A program made the translations under genes and the position numbers. Positions 8,299 to 18,070 of a DNA stretch of 64,000 nt are shown here, in pieces. Numbering within the stretch: position 1 is the first letter of the stretch; each line of letters begins with the position of its first letter. Origin of the DNA: Actinoplanes teichomyceticus ATCC 31121. Lineage in GTDB: Bacteria; Actinomycetota; Actinomycetes; Mycobacteriales; Micromonosporaceae. The notes beneath the pieces are model-generated. The model did not search any database, was not told where the DNA came from, and worked only from the letters and a program-made list of their open reading frames with translations. Location of the stretch: the NCBI RefSeq assembly GCF_003711105.1, contig NZ_CP023865.1:2877001-2941000 (forward strand), read 5' to 3'.

Positions 8299-9471
8299 TC
8301 ACCGAGCGTGAGCACTCCGGGGCCAGAGCGGCTCGGTGGCATGCCGCTGCGCGTCGCGCAGCGCCCGCAGCACGTTGCCGTGCGCCAGTTTCCGCAGATC
8401 GCCGTCCGGCCAGCCGCGCGCCCGCAACTCGGCGAGCAGGTTCGGGTAGCCCGCGACGTCGGCCAGGCCCACCGGGACGTCCGGCGTGCCGTCGAAATCG
8501 CCGCCCAGCCCCACGTGATCGACACCGGCCACCGCGCGGGCGTGCTCGACGTGGTCGGCCACGTCCGAGACGGTCGCCTCCGGCCGCGGATTGGCCGCCA
8601 GCCAGGCCCGGAACGCCGGCTGCGCCCGCTGGTCGACGACCCGGGCCCGCGGCGGGTCACCCTCCCCGGCCCGGGGGCCGCGCGGCCAGTCGTCCTCGAT
8701 CGGCGGCAGGCCCAGGCGCTCCCACTCGGCGTCCGCCGCCCGCTGCCACCGCAGCACGGCCGCCGAGACGAACGGCGCGACGAACGTCAGTTGCACCACC
8801 CCGCCGTTGCCGGGCAGCCGCTGCAGCACGTCGTCGGGCACGTTGCGGGGATGGTCGGTGACCGCCCGGGCCCCGGAATGGCTGAAGATCACCGGTGCGG
8901 TGGCCTCGTCCAGCGCGGCGTGCATGGTCTCCGCCGCGACGTGCGACAGGTCGACGAGCACGCCCAGGCGCTGCATCTGCCGTACCAGCGCACGCCCCTC
9001 GGCCGTCAGGCCGCCCACCAGCGGATCCTGCGCCGCGGAGTCGGCCCACGCCGTGTGGTGGTTGTGGGTGAGCGTCACGTAGCGCACGCCGAGCCGGGCG
9101 AAGGACCGCAGCACGCCGGGTGACCGCGCCAGGCAGTGCCCGCCCTCGATGCCGATCAGCGAGGCGATCCGCCCCTGAGCGACGATCCGTTCCACGTCGT
9201 CGGCGGTGTACGCCGCGGCCAGCTCCCCGGGATACGCCGCGAGCAGCCGGTACACCAGGTCGATCTGCTCCATGGTGTGCGTGACCGCCTCCGGCTCGGG
9301 CAGCGCGGACGGCACGTAGACGGACCAGAACTGCGCGCCCACCCGGCCGGCGCGCAGCCGCGGCAGATCGGTGTGCAGCTCCGGACGTGCCCGGTCGAGC
9401 GCCGCGACGTCCGAACCGTGCGCCTCGCGCAGGCGCATCGCCAGGTCATTGTGCCCATCGAAGATCCACAT
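8299..9471 (-). CDS. membrane dipeptidase (M19, renal dipeptidase family)
   Basis: 390 residues with an amidohydrolase-type barrel. The expected dinuclear zinc ligands are all visible: DGHND at residues 5-9, the Glu of GIEGGH near 111, and the histidines of DLSHV and IFSHSGAR further on, with GGDFDGTP near the C-terminus. The family hydrolyses dipeptides, including some with D-residues. No signal peptide, so it is probably cytoplasmic and processes imported or recycled dipeptides. It is monocistronic. The ATG at 9471 lies 6 nt after a weak -10-like TAGCCA. Confidence 0.92.
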   Translation of the reverse strand: MWIFDGHNDLAMRLREAHGSDVAALDRARPELHTDLPRLRAGRVGAQFWSVYVPSALPEPEAVTHTMEQIDLVYRLLAAYPGELAAAYTADDVERIVAQGRIASLIGIEGGHCLARSPGVLRSFARLGVRYVTLTHNHHTAWADSAAQDPLVGGLTAEGRALVRQMQRLGVLVDLSHVAAETMHAALDEATAPVIFSHSGARAVTDHPRNVPDDVLQRLPGNGGVVQLTFVAPFVSAAVLRWQRAADAEWERLGLPPIEDDWPRGPRAGEGDPPRARVVDQRAQPAFRAWLAANPRPEATVSDVADHVEHARAVAGVDHVGLGGDFDGTPDVPVGLADVAGYPNLLAELRARGWPDGDLRKLAHGNVLRALRDAQRHATEPLWPRSAHAR

Positions 9472-9656
9472 GTGCTCTGGCTACCGGCGCGACGCCCGTC
9501 GGGCAAGCCCGACACCCGCAACCTGCCCGCACCGGCACGGGCACTAGGCGTGCACCGTACGACCCGGAATCTCTTTCACATGCCCGGCGGGACACGCCGC
9601 CGGACAGGTGCCCGGCGGGACGAACCCGCTGGACAGATCTCGGGGGAGATTTCATC

Positions 9657-10700
9657 GTGAAGCGCTCGACGCTGCGTAAGACCGTACTGACGCTGACCGC
9701 TCTCGTCGCCGGATTCGGCGCCGCGACGGCCACGCCGGCACAGGCCGCGCAAGCCGCCGACGCCGGGTGCAGGACCGGCGCCAAGCTGGTCCCGACCTGT
9801 GGTGTTCTCTGGGGCGGCGCCGCCGGTGGATTCACCAGCGCGCCGCGCGACAAGGCACTGAAGGACTGGGAGAAGGCGAGCGGCCGGACCGCCACCATCT
9901 TCCACCAGTACCACAAGGGCAACGAGCCGTTCCCGACCAAGGCCGAGATCGCGATGACCGAGGACGCCGCGCACCCCCGGGTGCTGCTGGAGAACTGGAA
10001 GATCGCGTACGGCTCGACCTGGGCCAAGGTCGCCAAGGGCGAGCAGGACAAGCGGATCGACGCGTTCGCGGCGCGGGCCAAGGCGTACGGCAAGAAGTTC
10101 TTCCTGGCCCTCAACCACGAGCCGGAGAACGATGTGGTGGCGCGGGCCGGCTCCGGCATGCAGGCCAAGGACTTCGCGGCGATGTACCGGCACACCATCG
10201 AGCGGCTGCGCGCCAAGGGCGTGACGAACGTGGTCAACGTGCTGGCGTACATGGGCAACGAGAAGTGGATGGCGCAGTCCTGGTGGAAGGACCTCTACCC
10301 CGGTGACGACGTCGTCGACTGGGTCGGCCTGGACTCGTACGTCTCGGTGGAGAAGGGCTACTACCACTTCGGCGACTTCGGTGACCTGCTCGACCGCAAG
10401 CCCAAGGGCGGCGCGCTCGGCTTCTACGACTGGGCCACCACCAAGCACGCCAGCAAGCCGCTGATGATCGCCGAGTGGGGCGCGTACCACCGCGTGGGCA
10501 AGCGTGCCGACAAGTCGTTCGTCTACGACAGCGTGCTGGCCGAGCTGAAGAAGCGTCCCGCGATCAAGGCGATCGTGCACTTCGACACCAAGCACGACGA
10601 CGAGGGCGACCGCGACATCAGCATCGACAGCACCAGCTCCTCGCTGTCGGCGTTCCGCAAGCTGGCCGCCAACCCGATCTTCAACGTGAAGCTCGGCTGA
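9657..10700 (+). CDS. secreted GH26-like glycoside hydrolase (beta-mannanase type)
   Basis: 347 residues. The signal peptide (about 1-33) ends at TPAQAAQA. The mature protein reads as a TIM-barrel hydrolase with a putative acid/base Glu in LNHEPEND (near residue 155) and a putative nucleophile Glu in MIAEWGAYH (near 270), as in GH26 mannanases. The preference for mannan is from family resemblance and untested; other clan-A activities are possible. GTG at 9657 was chosen because GGGGGAG lies 8 nt upstream and the signal peptide starts there with MKRSTLRK. A strong terminator follows. Confidence 0.78.
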   Translation: MKRSTLRKTVLTLTALVAGFGAATATPAQAAQAADAGCRTGAKLVPTCGVLWGGAAGGFTSAPRDKALKDWEKASGRTATIFHQYHKGNEPFPTKAEIAMTEDAAHPRVLLENWKIAYGSTWAKVAKGEQDKRIDAFAARAKAYGKKFFLALNHEPENDVVARAGSGMQAKDFAAMYRHTIERLRAKGVTNVVNVLAYMGNEKWMAQSWWKDLYPGDDVVDWVGLDSYVSVEKGYYHFGDFGDLLDRKPKGGALGFYDWATTKHASKPLMIAEWGAYHRVGKRADKSFVYDSVLAELKKRPAIKAIVHFDTKHDDEGDRDISIDSTSSSLSAFRKLAANPIFNVKLG

Positions 10701-10724
10701 GACTCAACTCTCCCCCTGAAAGGA

Positions 10725-10757
10725 AGCGCCGCCCGGGTCCCCCGCCCGGGCGGCGCT
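10725..10757 (+). terminator. intrinsic terminator after the GH26-like gene
   Basis: Perfect 13-bp arms (AGCGCCGCCCGGG at 10725-10737 and its complement at 10745-10757) with a 7-nt loop, followed by TTCGTTGT. It lies 25 bp after the stop codon and between converging genes. Confidence 0.85.
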
Positions 10758-10812
10758 TTCGTTGTCCGCCCCGCCCGCCCGGCCGGGACGCCGGGCCGCG
10801 CGGACCTCCTGC

Positions 10813-13599
10813 TCAGGAGGTCAGGACCGTCTGCAACCGCCTCGCCTCCTTGACCAAACGGGTGGAGCCGGGCCGGGCGGCGACCTCGGCCAGCCCCGGG
10901 ATCGGCGCGCCCGCGCCGGCCCGGCCCGCCTGCACCGCTCCGGCGGCGTCACCCGTGCCGGCTTCCTGGTCCGTCGCGGACGCCTGGCCCGTTCCGGCGG
11001 CGTAGTCCGTGCCGGCCGCCCGGACCGTGCCGGCCACCTGGGTGGACAGTTCCAGCAGGTCGGGCAGCCCGCGCCGGGCGGTGGGCAGCAGCACCGGCAG
11101 GACGGCGGTCAGGATGTCCCAGACGGCGGCCGAAGCGCCGCCCCGGTGCGCGCCGGCCAGGGCCGGCACCAGGCGGGAGAGTTTCACCGTCGCGTCGGCG
11201 CAGAGGTCGGCCAGGGCCGCGCCGACCGCTGGCGCGAACGGCTCCGGACCGGCTGCCAGGGTGCAGAAAGCGTCCACCGCCGCGACGCGGTCCTGCTGGT
11301 GGCGGGCGCCCAGGGCGTAGGCGAGGCCGTAGGCCAGGGCCGGACCGACCGGGCCGGAGCACTCGGCGAGCAGCGGCAGCAGCGCCGCACCCGCGCGCTG
11401 CTCCTGGTCGGCCAGCGCGGCCAGTTCGGGCAGCGCCCAGGCCGCGGCCACCTCCCGATGCTGGGGCAGCACCATCGCCAGCACGTCGCCGCACTCGTGG
11501 AACGTCCGCGGCCAGCCGTCCGGCTCGGCTCCCGGGGTGACGGTGAGCAACTGACGCTCCAGGCGCAGCCCGCCGTCGCGGGCCGGGCGCACGGCGGCCA
11601 CCACCCGCCGGGTGAGCGGGGAATACCAGGTGTGCCGGTAGCCGGACGGATGTTGCTCGAACCGGCTGCTGATCGGATCGGGCAGGCCCCCGGCGGCCAG
11701 CCAGGCGGCGAACTGGCGCCCGGCCGGGGAAGTCAGTCGCGTCGCGGCGGCGGCGACCGCCGGATCGGTTCGCCGGGGCAGCCGCAGCAGCGCCTGTTCG
11801 AAGTCCACCGGCCACGGCTGCCAGCCCTCCGCCTCGGCCCGGCGCAGCCGTTCCAGCAGCACCGCCGCGTCCAGACCGCCGGTCACATGGGTCGGGGTGG
11901 CGACCGTCACCGGCACCAGGGTGCTGCTCAGCTGGACCGCCGCCTCGGCGAGCCGCAGGGCCAGCACGCCGTCGGGGGTGGCGGCCAGCGGTGAGTCCGG
12001 CCCGCCGCGGCGGCCGTCCTGCCACGCCGCACGCACCGAGGTCACCAGCCGCTGCCGGCGGGAGCGCAGCGTGCGGGCGCCGGTCGCGCAGCGGATCGCC
12101 AGGCCGAGGTACATCAGCGGGGAGGATTCGTTGCCGCCGGCGTCGGCGAAGTGGCCCGGGTACCGGTCGAGGACCGGCCGCAGCGCGGCGGCCAGTGCCG
12201 GCGGACCCGCGGTGGTGTAGAGCGCGACCAGGCCGGCCAGCACCCGCTCCCAGCGGACCGCGGTCTGCTCGTGGCACAGCGCGGCCAGCTCCTCGGCGAG
12301 TTCCGCCGGGGTGGCGATGGGCGGTGGCATCTCGGCCGGCGGGGCGGCCGGACCCGGCCCGCGGATGCCGGCCGGCGCCGGGACGGCCGTGCCGAACAGC
12401 TCGGCGGCCCGGGCCGGCAGATCGCCGGAGAGCGCGGCGGCCGCGTCGGCGATCCGGGCCACGCTCGCCCGGTCCAGGCCGCCGGCCCGCCTGCCGATCA
12501 GGGTCAGCGCCCGTTCCTGCACATCCAGCGCCGGATGGCCGAACCCGGCGGCGACCGTCTCCAGCACCTCGCCGGCCCGGCCCGGGTGCCGGCGCGCGAC
12601 CCTCTCCAGCCAGGACAGCTGCGCCGTGACCAGGGTCTTCTCCGCGCGCAGCAGGGTCGGCGCGCTGGCCTCCAGCAGGGTCGACAGCTCCAGCCGCCCG
12701 GCGTCGTCGACCGCCCGCAGCGCCTTCTGCGCCAGCGTGGCCACCGGGCCGGGAGCCTCGGGCAGCAGCCGGGCGTAGTCGAGGACATGGCTGGACAGCT
12801 CGTCGAGAGTCGGTTCCAGCGCGTCGTGCAGCAGCGCGAACGGGCGCAGCTGAGGTGCCCGGCCGCCACGGGCCAGGCGGTCGAGGGTCAGGTCCAGAAC
12901 GGTCTTGCGGGCCAGCACGCCGTCGGCGACCAGGTCCGCGATGACCGCCGGGACCCGCGGCGTGGGGTCCCACCGCGCGGCCGTGGCGTCCCACGAGCCG
13001 CCGGCCAGGTCGGCGCCGAGGCCGTCGCACTCGAACAGAGCGGGCAGCAGCGAGTCGCGCAACGGGTCGTCGCGCAGCCGCGCGCCGAGCGCCGACCGGC
13101 CGCCGCGCCGCCCGGAGACCGGTTCCAGCAGGTTCGCCAGCCAGGCGCGGACCACGTTCTCCCGGACCGGTGGCTCGGCCCCGCCGGCCCGCAGCAGCTC
13201 CGCGATCATCGGCCACAGGTGCTGGTCGGCGTCGCGCAGCGGGATCCGCTCGGCGAGCCGCCGGCCCAGCTCGCCCAGCCAGGGCACCTGCCGGAGCCGG
13301 GCGACCTCCAGGAACCGGTCCGGGCCGACCCGGGTCCAGGCCTGCATGGCGCCGCGCGACAGCAGCGCCGCCGCGCGGGCGGCGGTCGGCATGCAGCCGA
13401 TCACGGCCAGCGCGTACCCCGGGTTGGGGTTGACGTCGGCGCGCCACCAGGCGTTGCGCTCGGCGCGCCGGATGCCCGCCTCGACGTCGCCGGCCAGAGC
13501 GAGACGATGCTGTTCGGTGGCGCCGGCCAGCAGCGCGACGATCCGGGCCCGGTGCCCGCGCCGGGCGTGCCGCTGCAGGATCTCCCAGCTCAGGATCAT
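10813..13599 (-). CDS. large helical-repeat protein, DUF6493-like, partner of SWIM protein
   Basis: 928 residues, rich in Leu, Ala and Arg, with regular amphipathic helices suggesting a HEAT/ARM-like solenoid. No catalytic motif, signal peptide or membrane segment. It resembles the DUF6493 family found beside SWIM zinc-finger proteins in actinobacteria, from memory. The ATG at 13599 overlaps the stop of the SWIM gene (ATGA), so the two are coupled and probably act together. Residues about 860-905 before the C-terminus form a low-complexity Ala/Gly/Thr linker (GTDYAAGTGQASATD). The function is unknown; a scaffold or DNA/protein-binding role is inference. Confidence 0.72.
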   Translation of the reverse strand: MILSWEILQRHARRGHRARIVALLAGATEQHRLALAGDVEAGIRRAERNAWWRADVNPNPGYALAVIGCMPTAARAAALLSRGAMQAWTRVGPDRFLEVARLRQVPWLGELGRRLAERIPLRDADQHLWPMIAELLRAGGAEPPVRENVVRAWLANLLEPVSGRRGGRSALGARLRDDPLRDSLLPALFECDGLGADLAGGSWDATAARWDPTPRVPAVIADLVADGVLARKTVLDLTLDRLARGGRAPQLRPFALLHDALEPTLDELSSHVLDYARLLPEAPGPVATLAQKALRAVDDAGRLELSTLLEASAPTLLRAEKTLVTAQLSWLERVARRHPGRAGEVLETVAAGFGHPALDVQERALTLIGRRAGGLDRASVARIADAAAALSGDLPARAAELFGTAVPAPAGIRGPGPAAPPAEMPPPIATPAELAEELAALCHEQTAVRWERVLAGLVALYTTAGPPALAAALRPVLDRYPGHFADAGGNESSPLMYLGLAIRCATGARTLRSRRQRLVTSVRAAWQDGRRGGPDSPLAATPDGVLALRLAEAAVQLSSTLVPVTVATPTHVTGGLDAAVLLERLRRAEAEGWQPWPVDFEQALLRLPRRTDPAVAAAATRLTSPAGRQFAAWLAAGGLPDPISSRFEQHPSGYRHTWYSPLTRRVVAAVRPARDGGLRLERQLLTVTPGAEPDGWPRTFHECGDVLAMVLPQHREVAAAWALPELAALADQEQRAGAALLPLLAECSGPVGPALAYGLAYALGARHQQDRVAAVDAFCTLAAGPEPFAPAVGAALADLCADATVKLSRLVPALAGAHRGGASAAVWDILTAVLPVLLPTARRGLPDLLELSTQVAGTVRAAGTDYAAGTGQASATDQEAGTGDAAGAVQAGRAGAGAPIPGLAEVAARPGSTRLVKEARRLQTVLTS

Positions 13600-14933
13600 G
13601 CCGCGGCCTCGGTGTCCGCGATCGTCGTGGCGGTCTTTCCGGAACGGGCCATCCGCACCGCGAGGAGGTGCTTGCACGGGCCGCGGCCGCCGCGGTGCCG
13701 CGCCCACCACGGGCAGGTGCAGGACTGCGCCGCGTCGCGTACGTGGTACGTCTGCCCGCCGCTGACCACCCGGGACACCTCCGCGCCGACGCTCACCGCG
13801 CCCGCGCTGATCAGCGCCCGCGCACCGGTCAGCCGCGGGCTCATCCGCTCGGCGGCGTCCGCGGTGTACGGCAGGGCGCGGTGGAAGTAGCCCGCCTCGG
13901 CCAGGTCGTAGCCCACCCGCCCGGCCGTGCCCAGCTGGGTCAGCGCGTCGCGGACCCGGGCGGCGTCCAGTCCGGATGCGGTGGCCAGCGTGTCCACGTC
14001 GATCGCCGGATCCCCGGTCAGCAGCGCGCTGACCAGGTCGGCGTCGTCGGCCACCTCGTCGGAGGTCAGCGACTCGAGGACCGTGCCCTCGCCGGGGAAC
14101 CCGCGGTACGGCTCCGGGGACAGCGTCAGCGACAGCCGCTGCTGCGGCATGCTCAGCTCCCAGGCGCTGGCCACCGGGGCGCTGCCGGCGGTGACGGCCG
14201 GGCCGTACACGCGCAGGCCGGTCGCGTACCGCAGGAAGGGTTTCAGGGCGGCCAGGCGGCCGGCGCCCGGCAGGCACACCGCGCCCGGAACCGGCCGCGA
14301 CGTCAGGCGCAGCGACCGCCCGGCCGCGACCGCCCAGAGCACCGACCGGTCGGCCGGCAGGCGGTGGAACAGGGCGCGGGCCTCGGTGACGCCGAGCTCG
14401 GCGCGCGCGTCGAACCGCGCGGTCAGCACCTGCGCCTCGGCGAAGCCGCGCAGCCACCGGGTCGGCAGCGGCACCCTGCGTTCCACCAGGCGACCGTCGA
14501 ACGTGGTCACGGCCAGCTCGTCCGGGCCGACCGCGAGGTGCATCGCCTCGCCGGCGCCGACCCGGCTGAGCGCCCGCCGCAGCGGCAGGTCGACGTCCAC
14601 GTTGGTGGTGCCGTGGCCGACGATGTCGCCGTCCAGCCCGGCGGGCAGCACGTCCAGTCGCGCGTGGACACCGCAGCAGCCGGAGAACGACTCGAAGCGC
14701 AGCCGGTCGCCGCCGGCGGTCACCACGGGGTCGAGGCTGGCCGGCGGCAGCGGCCGGAAGTACCGGGTGCGGGCCACCTCGGCCACGGCGAGCAGACCGG
14801 TCGCCGCAGCGCCGGGCACGGTCAGGAACCCGGTGAAGAATCGGGGGTGCGCCGCCGGGCCGCCGGAGGTCTGCAGGGTCAGGCCGCCGTCCAGAGCCGA
14901 CGATCCGAGGTACGAATAAGCCGCGGTAACCAT
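13596..14933 (-). CDS. SWIM zinc-finger protein
   Basis: 445 residues from the ATG at 14933. Near the C-terminus (about residues 410-425) the SWIM motif is complete: CTC, a 10-residue gap, then CKH (SCTCPWWARHRGGRGPCKH). SWIM fingers bind DNA or proteins. The rest matches the long actinobacterial SWIM family of unknown role. The ATG at 14933 lies 7 nt after TAGTTT (14946-14941 on this strand) with no Shine-Dalgarno, so this start was preferred to an ATG 55 codons upstream, whose extension is Arg/Pro-rich and non-conserved in look. It is first in a two-gene unit with the DUF6493-like gene. In other genomes SWIM proteins of this kind sit with MoxR ATPase and VWA genes; here neither is adjacent. 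Confidence 0.82.
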   Translation of the reverse strand: MVTAAYSYLGSSALDGGLTLQTSGGPAAHPRFFTGFLTVPGAAATGLLAVAEVARTRYFRPLPPASLDPVVTAGGDRLRFESFSGCCGVHARLDVLPAGLDGDIVGHGTTNVDVDLPLRRALSRVGAGEAMHLAVGPDELAVTTFDGRLVERRVPLPTRWLRGFAEAQVLTARFDARAELGVTEARALFHRLPADRSVLWAVAAGRSLRLTSRPVPGAVCLPGAGRLAALKPFLRYATGLRVYGPAVTAGSAPVASAWELSMPQQRLSLTLSPEPYRGFPGEGTVLESLTSDEVADDADLVSALLTGDPAIDVDTLATASGLDAARVRDALTQLGTAGRVGYDLAEAGYFHRALPYTADAAERMSPRLTGARALISAGAVSVGAEVSRVVSGGQTYHVRDAAQSCTCPWWARHRGGRGPCKHLLAVRMARSGKTATTIADTEAAA

Positions 14934-15238
14934 GCGCGAGAAACTAGAACACAGGTACGACAGATTTCGCCGCCGCCGGAGCCCGCCGGCTCGGCGCCGG
15001 ACGCGCGGGGGCGCCGGTGGCAGGAGCGGCCGTGGCGGCAGGGCCAAAGGCATACGCTCCGGGGCACTTCGGGTCCGGTGGCGGAGGGTTGTCGTCATGG
15101 GACTAACCTCGCGGTTGGTTCTGCGACGCCTCCGTGATCAGTCTGTGGGGCGTCTATGAGCTCCAGTTCGCCGCGTCCGGCAGCGGTTCGTGCCACGATG
15201 GGCGAAGTGTGCGAGTGTCCCGGTCCGGAGTGGGAGAG
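14934..15238. other. divergent promoter region, SWIM gene and pgi
   Basis: 305 bp between divergent genes. The left end carries the -10-like element of the SWIM gene. No gene, repeat or clear operator was seen in the rest. Confidence 0.5.
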
Positions 15239-16867
15239 ATGAGCGAACACGTTTCCGACAGCGCCGAGTGGCAGGCCCTACAGGGCCACGCCGAGAAGAT
15301 CTCCGGCGTCCACCTGCGTGACCTGTTCGACAGCGACCCGCGGCGTGGCGAGCGCTACGCCGCCGAGGTCGCCGATCTGTATGTCGACTACAGCAAGAAC
15401 CTGGTCACCGACGAGGTGCTGTCCGCGCTGTTCGCGCTGGCCGGCCGGGCCAAGCTGACCGAGCGGATCACCGCGATGTTCAGCGGCGAGCACATCAACG
15501 TCACCGAGGACCGCGCCGTGCTGCACACCGCGCTGCGCCTGCCGCGCGACGCCCGGCTGGTGGTCGACGGCCAGGACGTGGTGGCCGACGTGCACGAGGT
15601 GCTGGACCGGATGGGCGTGTTCGCCGACAAGGTGCGCTCCGGGGAGTGGAAGGGGCACACCGGCGAGCGGATCCGTACCGTGGTGAACATCGGCATCGGT
15701 GGCTCCGACCTGGGCCCGGTGATGGCGTACGAGGCGCTGAAGGACTACACCCAGCGCGACATCGAGTGCCGGTTCGTGTCGAACATCGACCCCACCGACC
15801 TGTACGAGAAGACCCGCGACCTGGACCCGGCCAGCACGCTGTTCATCGTGGTGTCGAAGACCTTCACCACCCAGGAGACGCTGACCAACGCCGCGGAGGC
15901 GCGCAACTGGCTGCTCGCCGCGCTCAAGGACGAGGCCGCGGTGGCCAAGCACTTCGTCGCGGTCAGCACCAACGCCGCGAAGGTCGCCGACTTCGGCATC
16001 GACACCGAGAACATGTTCGGCTTCTGGGACTGGGTCGGCGGGCGCTACTCGCTGCCGTCCGCGGTCGGCCTGTCGGTGCTGATCGCGCTCGGCAAGGAGC
16101 GGTTCGCCGAGATGCTCGCCGGTTACCACGCCGTCGACGAGCACTTCCGGACCACCCCGATCGAGCGCAACGTGCCGGCCCTGCTCGGCCTGATCAACGT
16201 CTGGTACGACACGTTCCTCGGCGCGCAGTCGCACGCGGTCCTGCCGTACGCGCAGTACCTGCACCGGTTCGCGGCCTACCTGCAGCAGCTGACCATGGAG
16301 AGCAACGGCAAGTCGGTGCGGCTGTCCGGCGAGCGGGTCACCTTCCAGACCGGCGAGGTGTTCTGGGGCGAGCCCGGCACCAACGGCCAGCACGCCTTCT
16401 ACCAGCTCATCCACCAGGGCAGCAAGCTGATCCCGGCGGACTTCATCGGGTTCAGCAAGCCGAACCACGACATCGGCCAGATGCACGACCTGTTCATGTC
16501 GAACTTCCTGGCCCAGACCGGCGCGCTGGCCTTCGGGCGGACGCTGGAGCAGGTCCAGGCCGAGGGCACCCGGCCCGAGGTGGCCCCGCACCGGGTGATG
16601 CCGGGCAACCACCCGACCACCACGATCCTCGCCGAGAAGCTCACCCCGGCGACGTTCGGCCAGCTGGTCGCCCTCTACGAGCACATCACGTTCACCCAGG
16701 GCGTGATCTGGGAGATCAACTCGTTCGACCAGTGGGGGGTGGAGCTGGGCAAGGTGATGGCCAACCAGCTCGCACCGAAGCTGACCTCGGCGCAGGCGCC
16801 CGCCGACGACGCCGACTCGTCGACGAACACGCTGATCAAGCGCTACCGCGCGCAGCGCGGCCGCTGA
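15239..16867 (+). CDS. pgi: glucose-6-phosphate isomerase
   Basis: 542 residues, normal for the family. It interconverts glucose 6-phosphate and fructose 6-phosphate in glycolysis and gluconeogenesis, in the cytoplasm. Signatures seen include the sugar-phosphate stretch [26 protein letters not shown], the catalytic Glu in [11 protein letters not shown] with its His (FYQLIHQG), and the C-terminal Lys region ending [13 protein letters not shown]. The start is ATG at 15239 directly after GGGAGAG; a GTG three codons upstream is possible. The next gene on the same strand starts 33 bp later but has its own promoter-like element. Confidence 0.98.
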   Translation: MSEHVSDSAEWQALQGHAEKISGVHLRDLFDSDPRRGERYAAEVADLYVDYSKNLVTDEVLSALFALAGRAKLTERITAMFSGEHINVTEDRAVLHTALRLPRDARLVVDGQDVVADVHEVLDRMGVFADKVRSGEWKGHTGERIRTVVNIGIGGSDLGPVMAYEALKDYTQRDIECRFVSNIDPTDLYEKTRDLDPASTLFIVVSKTFTTQETLTNAAEARNWLLAALKDEAAVAKHFVAVSTNAAKVADFGIDTENMFGFWDWVGGRYSLPSAVGLSVLIALGKERFAEMLAGYHAVDEHFRTTPIERNVPALLGLINVWYDTFLGAQSHAVLPYAQYLHRFAAYLQQLTMESNGKSVRLSGERVTFQTGEVFWGEPGTNGQHAFYQLIHQGSKLIPADFIGFSKPNHDIGQMHDLFMSNFLAQTGALAFGRTLEQVQAEGTRPEVAPHRVMPGNHPTTTILAEKLTPATFGQLVALYEHITFTQGVIWEINSFDQWGVELGKVMANQLAPKLTSAQAPADDADSSTNTLIKRYRAQRGR

Positions 16868-16900
16868 TTCCTGTCGGACCCTGCTTCTAGGCTCGGTGCC

Positions 16901-17986
16901 GTGGATGTGAACACGGCACTGAGCCTTCGCATGACCAGCCTGTTGCTCGGCCCGCACCCGGGCAGCGCTCCCGGTGACGTCCGCGGCGTCACCGAGTGGT
17001 TCGGCGCGATGCAGGCGCAGGATCTCAACAGCGTGCTCTGGTCGCTGGGCGCGCGCCTGCCCGGGCGCACCCAGCCGGAGATCGTCGCCGAGACCGAGCG
17101 GCGCGACGTGGTGCGCACCTGGCCGATGCGCGGCACCGTGCACCTGGTCCCGTCCGCCGACGCGCACTGGATGCTGGAGCTGACCGGGGTGCGGGCGCTG
17201 GCCGGCGCGGCGCGCCGCCGCGAGTTCCTCGGCCTCTCCGAGGCCGACGCGGACCGAGCCGCGGAGATTCTCGGCGCCACGCTGGCCGGCGGCGGCCGGA
17301 TGACGCGATCGGAGTGCATGGCCGCGATCGGCGAGGGCGGCGTCGCGGTCGCCGGTCAGCTCGGTTACCACCTGCTGTGGTACGCGAGTCAGCGCGGCGT
17401 CACGGCGATCGCCCCGAATCGGGGCACGGAGCAGACTTTCGTGCTGCTCGACGACTGGGCGCCCACGCGTAACAAACCGTCGCGGGAGGAGGCGCTGGCC
17501 ATCCTGGCGCGTCGGTATTTCCGCAGTCACGGGCCGACCACGGTCAAGGACTTCGCGGGCTGGACCATGCTGCCGGTGACCGACGCCCGCGCCGGGATCG
17601 CCGCCGCGGGGCTGGTCGCCGTCGACGTCGACGGGATCCCGATGTGGGCCGATCCGGAGGTCCTCGACGCCGGTCCGGTGCGTGGCTGGCACGCTCTGCC
17701 CGGCTTCGACGAGTACCTGCTGGGTTACAAGGACCGCGCCATGATGGCCACCCCGGAACACCTGAGGAGCATCATCCCGGGCGGCAACGGGGTGTTCCAG
17801 GCGACCCTGGTGCGTGACGGCCGGGTGATGGCGGTGTGGAAGCGGACCCTGGGCAAACGGGCGGTCACCGTCACCGTGTCACCGCTGGAGCCGTTCACCG
17901 CCGCGGACTGGGTGAGCGCGGAGCGGGCGCTGGAGCCGTTCGCGGCGTTCGTCGGCCTCCCGCTAACTGTTAAGAGACTTGAATAA
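16901..17986 (+). CDS. winged-helix DNA-binding protein, AlkZ-like glycosylase candidate
   Basis: 361 residues of the HTH_42 family. Near residue 37 it has MQAQDL, which matches the QxQ/QxD catalytic element known from AlkZ/YcaQ-type DNA glycosylases that unhook alkylated or crosslinked bases. Three winged-helix segments are expected from the family. A repair role is inference from the motif; many family members are uncharacterised. The GTG at 16901 lies 7 nt after TAGGCT (16888-16893) without a Shine-Dalgarno, so it is probably leaderless and transcribed apart from pgi. Confidence 0.78.
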   Translation: MDVNTALSLRMTSLLLGPHPGSAPGDVRGVTEWFGAMQAQDLNSVLWSLGARLPGRTQPEIVAETERRDVVRTWPMRGTVHLVPSADAHWMLELTGVRALAGAARRREFLGLSEADADRAAEILGATLAGGGRMTRSECMAAIGEGGVAVAGQLGYHLLWYASQRGVTAIAPNRGTEQTFVLLDDWAPTRNKPSREEALAILARRYFRSHGPTTVKDFAGWTMLPVTDARAGIAAAGLVAVDVDGIPMWADPEVLDAGPVRGWHALPGFDEYLLGYKDRAMMATPEHLRSIIPGGNGVFQATLVRDGRVMAVWKRTLGKRAVTVTVSPLEPFTAADWVSAERALEPFAAFVGLPLTVKRLE

Positions 17987-18062
17987 TCGACTGTTAAGAA
18001 CCCTTGATATTTGTGAACGTGAAAGTCACCATGTGGTGGCACAGGTCACCTTCGCTGTCGAG
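17967..18062 (+). promoter_or_regulatory. chitinase upstream region with direct repeats
   Basis: Two copies of ACTGTTAAGA followed by a CTTGA element occur at 17967-17983 and 17990-18007, 23 bp apart. They lie in an AT-rich patch overlapping the end of the preceding gene, about 65-105 bp before the chitinase ATG. A small inverted repeat CACCA-TG-TGGTG lies at 18028-18039. These are candidate regulator sites; the sequence does not match the DasR consensus. Confidence 0.5.
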
Positions 18063-18070
18063 GAGTCGCC

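Noticed and set aside
18028..18039. CACCA-TG-TGGTG as a DasR site before the chitinase
   Set aside because: It does not fit the published DasR consensus (ACTGGTCTAGACCACT type) beyond two or three bases.
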